Assembly (NCBI GenBank): GCA_035275405.1
Contig: DATEMU010000015.1
Location: 673,768-737,767 of the forward strand
Length of the DNA stretch: 64,000 bases
Direction: 5' to 3'
Source of the DNA: Phycisphaerae bacterium
GTDB taxonomy: Bacteria > Planctomycetota > Phycisphaerae > UBA1845 > UTPLA1
Each line of letters starts with the position of its first letter. Position 1 is the stretch's first letter. A model generated the notes under the pieces. That model did no database searches, was not told the DNA's origin, and saw only the letters and a list, made by a program, of their open reading frames with translations. The position numbers and the translations under genes are program-made. Below, piece by piece: positions 1-6,722 of this stretch.

Positions 1-462
1 TACGTGTTCCTGCCCCTCGATCGTTTCGAACTGATAAAGGCGGCAATGAAAAAAGAACTGTGGCCTGAGGGCCGAAACATGATCAACAACTTCAACCGAG
101 GATTCCGGTCCGTCGTTGAGCACGCGGCCAGACAAGCACCAAGCCTGATCGACAAATCGGGGAAGCCCACGGTCTCAATCCACGACCTGCGACGATCGGC
201 CATTACCAACTGGTCGAGGTTTGCTAATATCCAGACCGTCATGAAGATGGCTGGTCACAGCAGCGTAGGGACGACTCAGCGCTACTACGCCGCTGCCACG
301 CAAGACCAGCTCGACCTGATTCGGGAGGCGAGTCGGGCAGCCGTCTTGGTTGGCCAACCGAGGCAAAGTGACCCAAAAGTGACCCAAAACGGGGTTTCGG
401 GGGTTGAAAAACCCCGCCGCTATGCTAAAAAGTCTTTGTCCGACAAAGAGTTGCGCCCGTAG
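1..462 (+). CDS. Tyrosine recombinase/phage integrase, C-terminal part (5' end outside window)
   Basis: The frame is open from base 1, so the start lies upstream and only about 153 residues of the catalytic domain are seen. The conserved tyrosine-recombinase residues are visible: the HxxR box in HDLRR (about residues 60-64), the second His in AGHSSVGTT (about 85) and the nucleophile in RYY (about 94). These enzymes cut and rejoin DNA to integrate or excise mobile elements. The tail after residue 110 is not conserved-looking and contains the translation of two small hairpins (391-416 and 433-449). The TAG stop (460-462) lies inside the tRNA-Arg gene starting at 453. The family call is secure; whether the element is still mobile cannot be judged here. 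Confidence 0.9.
   Translation, partial: YVFLPLDRFELIKAAMKKELWPEGRNMINNFNRGFRSVVEHAARQAPSLIDKSGKPTVSIHDLRRSAITNWSRFANIQTVMKMAGHSSVGTTQRYYAAATQDQLDLIREASRAAVLVGQPRQSDPKVTQNGVSGVEKPRRYAKKSLSDKELRP
433..449. repeat. Perfect small inverted repeat just before tRNA-Arg
   Basis: TCTTTGT (433-439) and ACAAAGA (443-449) form a 7-bp stem with a 3-nt loop, four bases before the tRNA and still inside the integrase frame. It has no U-tract and is not an obvious terminator. It could be part of an attachment or crossover site, which is an inference from its position only. Confidence 0.4.
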
Positions 463-526
463 CTCAGCTGGATAGAGCACCGGATTTCTAATCCGGCGGT
501 CGCAGGTTCGAATCCTGCCGGGCGCG
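453..526 (+). tRNA. tRNA-Arg (anticodon TCT)
   Basis: A full cloverleaf can be drawn by eye. The acceptor stem is GCGCCCG (453-459) with CGGGCGC (519-525), and the D stem is GCTC/GAGC. The anticodon stem CCGGA/TCCGG encloses TTTCTAA with anticodon TCT at 487-489. The T arm is GCAGG TTCGAAT CCTGC. The discriminator base is G526 and CCA is not encoded. The first 10 bases overlap the end of the upstream integrase gene. Confidence 0.96.
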
Positions 527-551
527 GTGCATCTCTGAGAGGGCCCGTCGA

Positions 552-1214
552 TCACCGATTCCACTGCAGCGCCTCGGACAGCGGTTTTTTCACCAGATCC
601 GGGACGGTCGCATCCGCCGCCGGATACCCGACGGGAATCAGCAGATACGGCTTCTCATTCTCCGGTCGGCGGCAGATCGTTCGCAGGAAGTTCATCGGAC
701 TCGGTGTATGTGTCAGCGTCGCCAGCCCCAGTTGATGACACGCCATCAGGAAAAACCCCGCCGCGATGCCCGCGCTCTCGGAGGGGTAGTAGTTCTTCAG
801 CCGCCGTCCGCCCTCCTCCACCCAATCGATCCGAAATAGCACCACCAGCCACGGCGCAATTTCCAGAAACGGCTTCTCCCACGTCGTGCCGATCGGCTCC
901 AGCGCCTCCAACCACTCCTGCGGCATCCGATGGTCGTAGCTCTCCCGCTCCTCGGCCTCGGCGGCCAGGCGAATCTCCCGCTTCATTACCGGATCATCGA
1001 CAACCACAAACCGCCACGGCTTGCGGTTCGCCCCGCTCGGAGCCGAATGCCCCACCGCCACGGCCTGTTCGATCAACTCGCGCGGCACCACCCGATCCGA
1101 AAAAAACCGGCAGCTCCGCCGCGCCTCCATCTCCGCCAAAAGCGACCGCGCCCGCTCCGCCTGCCAGGCGGCTGATCGCTCGGTCAATTGATATGGAATC
1201 ATCCGCGCCGGCAT
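552..1214 (-). CDS. Nitroreductase-family FMN oxidoreductase
   Basis: A 220-residue protein with the nitroreductase fold signature: RRSCRFFSDRVVP near the N terminus (FMN-phosphate binding region), HSAPSGANRKPWRFVVV, and the C-terminal GFFLMACHQLGLATLTHTPSPMNF region. Family members use FMN and NAD(P)H to reduce nitro groups, quinones or halogenated phenols; this one most resembles the iodotyrosine-deiodinase/BluB side of the family, but the substrate is unknown. The start at 1214 has an AGGAGG six bases upstream; a longer frame reaches 1259 without a ribosome site. It follows the SelW-like gene by 46 bases on the same strand, so the two are probably co-transcribed. Confidence 0.88.
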   Translation of the reverse strand: MPARMIPYQLTERSAAWQAERARSLLAEMEARRSCRFFSDRVVPRELIEQAVAVGHSAPSGANRKPWRFVVVDDPVMKREIRLAAEAEERESYDHRMPQEWLEALEPIGTTWEKPFLEIAPWLVVLFRIDWVEEGGRRLKNYYPSESAGIAAGFFLMACHQLGLATLTHTPSPMNFLRTICRRPENEKPYLLIPVGYPAADATVPDLVKKPLSEALQWNR

Positions 1215-1260
1215 GGGGCGCCTCCTGCCACAAGTGCAACGCCCCCGACACTCGCGCATC

Positions 1261-1482
1261 TCACTTCGGTTTGATCTGGCTCAGGACCTCGAAATCCTCG
1301 GGAAACCGGCCCACCTTGTGCTTGCTGAAGATCATCTTCCCGTCCACCTCGACGTCGAAGATGCCCCCGGCCCCGCCGACCAACTCGGGCTTCACGCCGG
1401 TCTCGCCCTGTATCGCTTCCGCCAAACTGGCGGCCTTGGGCAGGTAGTTTCACTGCTGGCAGTAGGTGATGCGGATATTCAT
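1261..1482 (-). CDS. SelW-like (Rdx family) selenoprotein with in-frame TGA as selenocysteine
   Basis: The ATG at 1480-1482 (GGAGGA five to ten bases upstream) opens a frame reading MNIRITYCQQ, then TGA at 1450-1452, then continues NYLPKAASLAEAI...GGAGGIFDVEVDGKMIF...VGRFPEDFEVL to a second stop at 1261-1263. With TGA read as Sec the protein has 73 residues. It matches the small thioredoxin-like Rdx/SelW family: TYC at the first strand, CxxU/CxxC redox motif (C8, U11), GGxFDV, DG, GRFP. Sec lies exactly where relatives carry the second Cys. A hairpin of bacterial SECIS type follows the TGA. The role is presumably thiol redox. A sequencing error changing TGC to TGA is the alternative, but the hairpin argues against it. 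Confidence 0.82.
1419..1433 (-). promoter_or_regulatory. Putative bacterial SECIS hairpin after the TGA codon
   Basis: On the minus strand CCGCCA (1433-1428), GTT, TGGCGG (1424-1419) forms a perfect 6-bp stem with a G-first loop. The loop begins 22 nt after the TGA at 1452-1450, within the roughly 16-37 nt window known for bacterial SECIS elements read by SelB. It lies inside the coding frame, as bacterial SECIS elements do. Confidence 0.7.
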
Positions 1483-1642
1483 GATTTCCTCCGATGGTCG
1501 AACACTCGCGTAACTTGAAGGAACTATATCCCGCCCCTCGCCGTTCGCCAACCGACTCGCACACGTACCTATCAATGGTATAGTCTTTGCTCGGATAGGC
1601 GGACCCCGAGCGCAGGAGCGCTCCAGAGGAGGATCTTCCCGC

Positions 1643-2776
1643 ATGCGCCGAATCGTCGTGATTGTCGCGCTGCTCGCAGTGGGCGCACTGGCGTGGCTTT
1701 ACGGTCAACAGGGGCGGACCGCCCGGTTTGTCGTCTCCGGTTACATCGAGGCCGACGTCATCCGTGTCGGCTCCCGCGTCGGCGGTCGCGTCGCCGAAGT
1801 CTCGACGGCCGAAGGCAGTCTCGTGAAGCCCGGCGACACCCTGTACCGCCTCGATCCCTTCGATCTCAACGAACAACTCGCCCAGGCCCGCGCCTCCCTC
1901 GCCGCGGTAGAAGCGGGGCACGCGCGGCTGTCCGCGGGATTTCGAAGCGAGGAGATCGAGCAGGCCCGCGCCCATCGCGATCAGGCCGCGGCGACCCTCG
2001 AACGACTCGTCGCCGGGCCGCGGCAACAAGAAATCACGGTCGCGCGCGAACAGGTCAACCTCGAACGCGCCAGCCTCGACCTCGCCGAATCCGAACACGA
2101 GCGGCTCAAACGACTGGTGGAGAATAACCAGGGGGCGCAAAGAGAACTCGACGAAGCGATCCGCGCGGTCAAGGCGGCGCGGGCGCGCGTCGCCGCGGCC
2201 GAACAGCAGCTCGCCTTGCTGGAAGAGGGCACGCGCAAGGAAGACATCGCCGCGGGCCGGGCGGCACTGGCCGAAGCGGAACAGGCGCTCAAGCTTTCCG
2301 AACAGGGCTTTCGCAAGGAGGACATCGCCAAGGCCGCCGCGGAGGTCACTGCGGCGAGGGCAAGAGTCTCGGCAATCGAGACGCAGATGAGGGAATTGGT
2401 CGTAACGTCTCCCTGCAAGTGCGTCGTCGAGGCCATCGAATTGCAGCCCGGCGATCTGGTCGGCGCGAACGCCCCCAGCGTCTCCCTGCTCGATATCTCC
2501 AAGCTCTGGGTGCGCTCGTATGTCCCCGAGGCGCGGCTCGGCGAAATCCAACTCGGCCAGGAAGTCCCGATCGAAGTCGACAGCCTGCCCGGCCAACGCC
2601 TCCGCGGACGCGTCTCCTTCATCGCCCGCGAGGCCGAGTTCACCCCCAAAAACATCCAGACGCCCGAAGAGCGCAGCAAACAGGTCTTCCGCATCAAGGT
2701 GACACTGGAAGAAGGCCTCGACCGCGCCCGCGTCGGCATGGCCGCCGACCTCCGCTTCGACGAAGCAAAAAAATGA
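1643..2776 (+). CDS. HlyD/YbhG-type membrane fusion (adaptor) protein
   Basis: A 377-residue periplasmic adaptor. It has an N-terminal membrane anchor (residues 3-20), a first lipoyl half with SRVGGRVAEV and GDTLYRLDP (about 48-72), a very long alpha-helical hairpin (about 75-250) and a C-terminal beta-barrel (ARLGEIQLGQEVPIEVDS, then EGLDRARVGMAADLRF). The hairpin carries three related segments with GFR(S/K)EEIEQA or RKEDIAAG, as in the YbhG subfamily. Such proteins link an inner-membrane ABC exporter to an outer-membrane channel. AGAGGAGG lies about 13 bases before the ATG. The ABC ATPase follows after 91 bases of repeat-bearing spacer. Confidence 0.9.
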   Translation: MRRIVVIVALLAVGALAWLYGQQGRTARFVVSGYIEADVIRVGSRVGGRVAEVSTAEGSLVKPGDTLYRLDPFDLNEQLAQARASLAAVEAGHARLSAGFRSEEIEQARAHRDQAAATLERLVAGPRQQEITVAREQVNLERASLDLAESEHERLKRLVENNQGAQRELDEAIRAVKAARARVAAAEQQLALLEEGTRKEDIAAGRAALAEAEQALKLSEQGFRKEDIAKAAAEVTAARARVSAIETQMRELVVTSPCKCVVEAIELQPGDLVGANAPSVSLLDISKLWVRSYVPEARLGEIQLGQEVPIEVDSLPGQRLRGRVSFIAREAEFTPKNIQTPEERSKQVFRIKVTLEEGLDRARVGMAADLRFDEAKK

Positions 2777-2830
2777 CGAGTGACGCACTGCAGATTACAA
2801 AAGGGAATTCATGCTTCCCCTCGTCTTTGG

Positions 2831-2858
2831 TAATTCGTAATTCGTCATTCGTAATTTG
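2831..2858. repeat. AT-rich dispersed repeat (ATTCGTAATTC type)
   Basis: Tandem-like string built from TAATTCGTAATTCGTCATTC and GTAATTTG between the HlyD and ATPase genes. A shorter related string (AATTCGTCATTCCC) lies inside the gene at 14156-15325. Its base composition is far from the GC-rich surroundings. Confidence 0.6.
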
Positions 2859-2867
2859 CGTGCCACC

Positions 2868-3836
2868 GTGAACGAACCCGTCATCGCCGCCCGCCACCTG
2901 ACCCGCCGCTTCGGCGAGTTCGTCGCCGTCCGCGATGTCACCTTCGACGTCGCCCGCTCGAGCATCTTCGGCCTCCTCGGCCCCAACGGCAGCGGCAAAT
3001 CCACCCTCATCCGCATGCTCTGCGGCGTCCTCCGCCCCAGCGAAGGCACGGGGTCCGTCCTCGGCATCGACATCCGCCAGGACCCCGAAGGCGTCAAACG
3101 CCGCATCGGCTACATGTCGCAGAAGTTCAGCCTCTACGCCGACCTCTCCGTCACCGAAAACCTCCGCTTCTACGGCCGCGTGTACGGTCTCTCCCCCGTC
3201 CGCCAGCGCGAGCGCGAAGACGCCGTCATCTCGTTGACGGGAATCGCCGACTACGCTGATCGCCTCGGCGGCCAGCTCTCCGGCGGCTGGAAGCAGCGCC
3301 TCGCCCTCGCCTGCGCCCTCATCCACGAACCGGAGGTCCTCTTCCTCGACGAACCCACGGCCGGCATCGACCCGGTCGCGCGACGCGAGCTGTGGGACCT
3401 CCTTTTCGAACTGTCGCACCGCGGCGTGACCATGTTCGTCACGACGCACTACATGGACGAGGCGGAGCGCTGCACCCACGTCGGCTACATCTACCAGGCG
3501 CGGCTGATCGCCCTCGGTCGCCCCGACGAATTGAAGCTCGGCGAGGCCGTCACCCCGCCGGGCACGCAGCGCTACGAAATCACCTGCGCCGCCCCCGCCG
3601 ACGCCCTCGCCCGCGCCCGCCAGCTCCCCGAAGTCCGCGACGCCACCATGTTCGGCGACACGCTCCACATCCTCGTCGCCGACACGCTCCCGCCCGAATC
3701 CCTCCTCGCCCAGGTCGCCCCAAGTCAATCGGACGCAACTTTCCGCCCCATCGGCCCGAGCCTCGAAGACGTCTTCGTCCTCCTCAGCCGCGCGCAGGAA
3801 TCGCGCCCACGCGCGCAATCAAAGCCGCGACCGTAA
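2868..3836 (+). CDS. ABC transporter ATP-binding protein (drug/lipid exporter type)
   Basis: A single nucleotide-binding domain of 322 residues. Walker A is GPNGSGKST (about 38-46), then an MSQKFSLY Q-loop (about 83-90), signature LSGGWKQR (137-144), Walker B LFLDEPTAGID (158-168) and a switch His in TTHYMDEAERC. After about residue 225 there is the alpha/beta tail usual in YbhF/CcmA-type exporters. The GTG at 2868 begins family similarity; an upstream TTG at 2856 is in repeat DNA. It should energise the export system of the preceding HlyD protein, but no permease gene follows within the window. Confidence 0.92.
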   Translation: MNEPVIAARHLTRRFGEFVAVRDVTFDVARSSIFGLLGPNGSGKSTLIRMLCGVLRPSEGTGSVLGIDIRQDPEGVKRRIGYMSQKFSLYADLSVTENLRFYGRVYGLSPVRQREREDAVISLTGIADYADRLGGQLSGGWKQRLALACALIHEPEVLFLDEPTAGIDPVARRELWDLLFELSHRGVTMFVTTHYMDEAERCTHVGYIYQARLIALGRPDELKLGEAVTPPGTQRYEITCAAPADALARARQLPEVRDATMFGDTLHILVADTLPPESLLAQVAPSQSDATFRPIGPSLEDVFVLLSRAQESRPRAQSKPRP

Positions 3837-3980
3837 AGGAGCGCCGCGCGCAGCCTGAATGTGGCGCGATGATCGAATGCGGCGCAATCATTCAAATTGC
3901 AGATTACCATCTGCCCTCCGAGATGGAACTTCTTCGCCCATCGGGGCGCGGCGACTCAGCCCAACGGGCTGGTATTCAGT

Positions 3981-4008
3981 AGGCAGGGGCAACCGCCCCT
4001 GTACCAGG
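3981..4008. repeat. GC-rich palindromic repeat upstream of a small gene
   Basis: CAGGGGC (3984-3990) AACC GCCCCTG (3995-4001), flanked by GTAG and TACC. Similar in layout to the other short palindromes of the window. It ends 10 bases before the ATG at 4018. Confidence 0.5.
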
Positions 4009-4017
4009 GCCGCTATC

Positions 4018-4230
4018 ATGTCGTTCGATCCCGACGGGATCGCATTACTGCGACGCGTGATGAAAGCAAGCAAACTCAAGGTCGGAGACAAGATAGAACT
4101 CATCGCCGTGCCCGGCGAGGGTATTCCCGACTATTACATCCACCCAAGCACCGTCCGCGTCTACAAGAAAATCATCGCGCGGAACCGACCGGTACGAATC
4201 GGGTGGATCAACGCCACCTCAATCCCCTAA
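4018..4230 (+). CDS. Small hypothetical protein, 70 aa
   Basis: A 70-residue soluble-looking protein beginning MSFDPDGIALLRRVMKASKL, with VGDKIELIAVPGEGIPDYYI in the middle and a basic end. No family is recognised. The ATG choice is the first that gives ordinary amino-acid use; the longer frame to 3859 runs through repeat DNA. The ribosome site is weak (AGGG ten bases upstream). It could be a fragment of an older gene in the degraded stretch after the ABC ATPase. Confidence 0.4.
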   Translation: MSFDPDGIALLRRVMKASKLKVGDKIELIAVPGEGIPDYYIHPSTVRVYKKIIARNRPVRIGWINATSIP

Positions 4231-4515
4231 TCCCTGTCGAAAACCTCGCCTTGGCGGGCTCCCTAAATCCCTCATTTTAGAGGGAGCGCTGAGCAAGCAT
4301 GGTGCTTGAAGTGAGGAAGGACCGGACGCCCGGCGTCGGCTACTGCTCTTAAGCGGTGCCCCCCGCGTCCACGGAGATTCCGCGCCCATGAAACCAAAGC
4401 TATTCACGCAGCATCGCCCTCTTCCCCATCTGTGGCATCTGCGTCATCTGTGGACGTTTTTCTGGCTTGTTCAGTCTTTTTCAGGGCGTCCGCTCGTTTT
4501 TAGGAGGATTCGATC
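4231..4515. other. Spacer made of repeat-like strings
   Basis: No convincing gene. It holds the string CCTCATTTTAGAGGGAG (about 4268-4286), a stretch CATCTGTGGCATCTGCGTCATC (about 4431-4452) whose inverse form recurs near 24441-24466, and a good ribosome site (AGGAGG) for the gene starting at 4516. Confidence 0.5.
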
Positions 4516-5313
4516 ATGCACGACTTGCCCTTAACCAACGCATCCGCCGGTCGCGACACCCATTCGACCATCTACGAAAAAACCACCGCCGACGAGCGCC
4601 GCAAGGTCGACCGCGCCATCGTCAACCGCGATCCGCCCACCTACCGCGGTGTCTTCGAAAAATTCCGCCTCGCCGAGAAGGGCGTCAGCTTCACCGCCTT
4701 CTACAACTACGCCCGCCGCATCCGCGCCGCCGCCCAAGTTTGCAACCTCGCCGAGCTCGTCGCCCCGGCCCAGGCCGACCTCAACCAGACACTCCCGCGC
4801 CTCCTCGGCGACCGCCTGATCGAAACGCTCCTCTACCAGGAGGATGCCACCCCCGCCCAGATCCAACGCCTGACCCTCGCGTACGCCTCCGCCATCACCA
4901 CCGCCATCAAGGCCCACAAAGCCTGCGACGTATTCCCCCGCCGCCGTCCCGTAGCGGCCGCCGTCCCGGCGGCCGACGAATTCCGCGCCGCCGCATCAGA
5001 ACCGCCCTCGCCAAGGGGCGCCGAATTGTCCACGAACACAGTTGACGCTCCGTCCCCGCGCGCCGATTCCGCCCCTCAATCCCTCGCTCTTGTTGATCCC
5101 GTCCCTTCGGTCCCGGAGGTCCCTTTGGTCCCTTCGGTCACTTCCCCTCCGCCCATTCCGCATTCCGCAATCCGCATTCCGACTTTGCCAAACTCCCTCG
5201 TCCCGCGCATCGACCTCGACGATCTCCCCGATCCCGATCCGCGCCGCGAGGCCCTTCGTCAGCGAATACGCGAGGACTTGACGCCGCTCCTCAATATCCC
5301 TGATTCCAGCTAG
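4516..5313 (+). CDS. Hypothetical protein, possibly phage Mu gp27/DUF3486-like, with repeat-derived C-terminal part
   Basis: 265 residues with AGGAGG eight bases before the ATG. Residues 20-135 look like a helical DNA-associated protein (ADERRKVDRAIVNR, then VSFTAFYNYARRIRAAA), which loosely resembles Mu-like gp27 (DUF3486) proteins of phage packaging; this is tentative. The remainder is low complexity. Residues about 146-155 are the translation of a GTAGCGGCC palindrome. Residues about 195-225 (PSVPEVPLVPSV, IPHSAIRIPTLP) are translations of dispersed GTCCCTTCGGTCCC and ATTCCGCATTCCG strings, inserted without breaking the frame. The domain after the insertions (PRIDLDDLPDPDPRREALRQRI) looks normal again. 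Confidence 0.6.
   Translation: MHDLPLTNASAGRDTHSTIYEKTTADERRKVDRAIVNRDPPTYRGVFEKFRLAEKGVSFTAFYNYARRIRAAAQVCNLAELVAPAQADLNQTLPRLLGDRLIETLLYQEDATPAQIQRLTLAYASAITTAIKAHKACDVFPRRRPVAAAVPAADEFRAAASEPPSPRGAELSTNTVDAPSPRADSAPQSLALVDPVPSVPEVPLVPSVTSPPPIPHSAIRIPTLPNSLVPRIDLDDLPDPDPRREALRQRIREDLTPLLNIPDSS
4951..4975. repeat. Palindromic repeat, GTAGCGGCC family, inside a gene
   Basis: GTAG then CGGCCGCCG TCC CGGCGGCCG, a 9-bp perfect stem. Related to copies at 5329, 6284 and 17901. It is read in frame as PVAAAVPAAD within the 265-residue protein. Confidence 0.65.
5155..5181. repeat. ATTCCGCATTCCG dispersed repeat in frame inside a gene
   Basis: The string ATTCCGCATTCCGCAATCCG plus GCATTCC lies inside the gene at 4516-5313 and encodes IPHSAIRIP. 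It is preceded by a second repetitive stretch (CCTTCGGTCCCGGAGGTCCC, 5103-5140). Confidence 0.6.
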
Positions 5314-5328
5314 ACCTGCGCAGTCCTC

Positions 5329-5354
5329 ATAGCGGCCTGCGCCCCGGCAGGACG
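5329..5354. repeat. Palindromic repeat, GTAGCGGCC family
   Basis: ATAGCGGCCTGC GCCCC GGCAGGACG, with CCTGC/GCAGG pairing. It lies 16 bases after the stop of the 265-residue gene. Same layout as the copies at 4951, 6284 and 17901. Confidence 0.6.
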
Positions 5355-5386
5355 TTGAACGCACGCAGAGGTCGCACGTGGAGTCG

Positions 5387-5426
5387 CTAATAAAAGAAGC
5401 CCACCGGGAGCTATCCGGTGGGCTTC
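5387..5426 (-). terminator. Rho-independent terminator of the OmpA-domain gene
   Basis: GAAGCCCACCGG (5396-5407), a 7-nt loop and CCGGTGGGCTTC (5415-5426) form a perfect 12-bp stem. On the minus strand it is followed by TTTTATTAG, giving a terminator 35 bases after the stop of the OmpA gene. In the plus direction no U-tract follows. Confidence 0.88.
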
Positions 5427-5460
5427 GGTAAGAACATAAGAAATGTAGAGAAGCGACCGC

Positions 5461-6156
5461 CTACTCGTCGCTCGTTCCCCGGGCCGATGTGCCATCAATC
5501 GCGCCGGCGTTCTTCTTGACCGCGTAGAACTCCACGCGGCGGTTTTGCAGCCGCGCCTTGTCGTTAGTGTTCGATGTCTTCGGCCGGTACTGGCCGCAGT
5601 TCGCCTGGACCAGCGAGTCGTTGGGAATGCCGAGTTCGGACAGGGCGCGAATCACCTTGAGCGAGCGGTTCGCCCCGAGTTCCCAGTTGTCCTTCCACTT
5701 GCTCTTGCGGATCGGCTGGTCGTCGGTATGACCGAACACGAAGATGTCGCGATCGCTGTATTTCGCGCGGATGTCCGAGGCGATCTGGGCCAGTTTCGCC
5801 CGGCCGCCGGACGTCAGGTCCGCCTTGCCCGCCTCAAACAGCACCGAGCCCGGCACCGAGATCATGTCGAAGCTGGGCATCGTGACCCAGCCCTCGCTGT
5901 TCTTGCCGTCGGCGCGCGCCTTCGCGAGCTGCTGGTTCAACTCGTCGATCGTGCTCTTCGAGTCGTTCTCGCGGACCATCGCATCGTTGAGCTGCCGGTC
6001 GCGGTCCTCGATCTCCTGCTTGAGACCGTCGTTCTCGGCGGTGAGTTCATCGATCTTTTTCTGTTTGGCGTCGGGCCCGCAGCCGGTCACGCCAAGTGTC
6101 AGGAAAAGTGCGGTCAGGGAAAGAGTGAGAGCGGGGTTGCGTGTCATCCATGCCAT
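5461..6156 (-). CDS. OmpA/Pal-like peptidoglycan-binding lipoprotein
   Basis: 231 residues. It has a lipoprotein signal with lipobox LGVTGC (Cys26), a coiled-coil stretch (about 33-80, heptad-like KIDELTAENDGLKQEIEDRD) and an OmpA C-terminal domain (about 95-220). That domain holds SVLFEAGKADL, VFGHTDDQPI and NRRVEFYA, with the Asp and Arg used to bind diaminopimelate. It probably anchors the outer membrane to peptidoglycan. GGAGG lies 8 bases before the ATG at 6156; an in-frame ATG at 6186 is upstream of that site. A strong terminator follows. Confidence 0.92.
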   Translation of the reverse strand: MAWMTRNPALTLSLTALFLTLGVTGCGPDAKQKKIDELTAENDGLKQEIEDRDRQLNDAMVRENDSKSTIDELNQQLAKARADGKNSEGWVTMPSFDMISVPGSVLFEAGKADLTSGGRAKLAQIASDIRAKYSDRDIFVFGHTDDQPIRKSKWKDNWELGANRSLKVIRALSELGIPNDSLVQANCGQYRPKTSNTNDKARLQNRRVEFYAVKKNAGAIDGTSARGTSDE

Positions 6157-6283
6157 GGTTTGTTCCTCCAAAATTGAACAACGCAAGTTTAGTTTTTTTC
6201 GCGCCGCCGCGAAGATGGACGCGGCGCATGGCGGAAAGAGTAAGCGGAGGGGAGTCCATCGTCAACAGAAATGGCGGGTTTTC

Positions 6284-6309
6284 GTAGCGGCCGGCGCCCC
6301 TGCCGGCCG
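6284..6309. repeat. Palindromic repeat, GTAGCGGCC family
   Basis: GTAGCGGCCGGC GCCCC TGCCGGCCG with CGGCCGGC/GCCGGCCG pairing, in the gap between the OmpA gene and the 129-residue membrane gene. Confidence 0.65.
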
Positions 6310-6332
6310 TGAAACATGAGCGAGGCGTCCTT

Positions 6333-6722
6333 CTAGTGGTTGCCCTGTGAGTTTTCCGGCCCCAGCGCCTTCTTGATCTTGTCGTCGATGCGGCGTTCCT
6401 GCTCGTCGAGCTGGCGGCGGCGCTGGTCCTCCTCGGCTTGCCGTTCCTGGGCGGCCTTCTGCAGCCGAAGGTCGGCCAATTCCCGCCAGACCCGCCGCAT
6501 CTTGGACAGAAGCCAGAAGACCACCACGGAAACGACGCTGGTCGCCAGCATGAGCCACAACGTGGAGACCGGGGCCAGGACCGCCCACGGCCAGAACTTG
6601 GTCTCATAGCTGCGGTTCTTGAAAATGATGGTGGCGACGCCCAGAAAGATGGCGACGATGAGCGTAACTTTCGCATAGACCGTTATTTGTTTGATGGGCC
6701 CGGCCACAGGTTCAACCTCCAA
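6333..6722 (-). CDS. Small membrane protein with charged coiled-coil tail, 129 aa
   Basis: Two hydrophobic helices (about 13-33 and 47-71) are followed by a strongly charged helix (RRVWRELADLRLQKAAQERQ...RRRQLDEQERRID, about 76-118). No family is recognised. Its start overlaps the end of the prepilin peptidase gene by 11 bases, so it is translated from the same message. The layout would suit a small inner-membrane scaffold, but nothing specific supports that. Confidence 0.65.
   Translation of the reverse strand: MEVEPVAGPIKQITVYAKVTLIVAIFLGVATIIFKNRSYETKFWPWAVLAPVSTLWLMLATSVVSVVVFWLLSKMRRVWRELADLRLQKAAQERQAEEDQRRRQLDEQERRIDDKIKKALGPENSQGNH

Noticed and set aside
704..1447. 247-residue plus-strand frame opposite the nitroreductase
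   Set aside because: Pro/Ser/Arg-rich translation typical of the antisense of a GC-rich gene; no motif and no ribosome site.
1199..2788. 529-residue minus-strand frame across SelW and HlyD genes
   Set aside because: Low-complexity antisense shadow of the HlyD gene; it would destroy the SelW-like frame.
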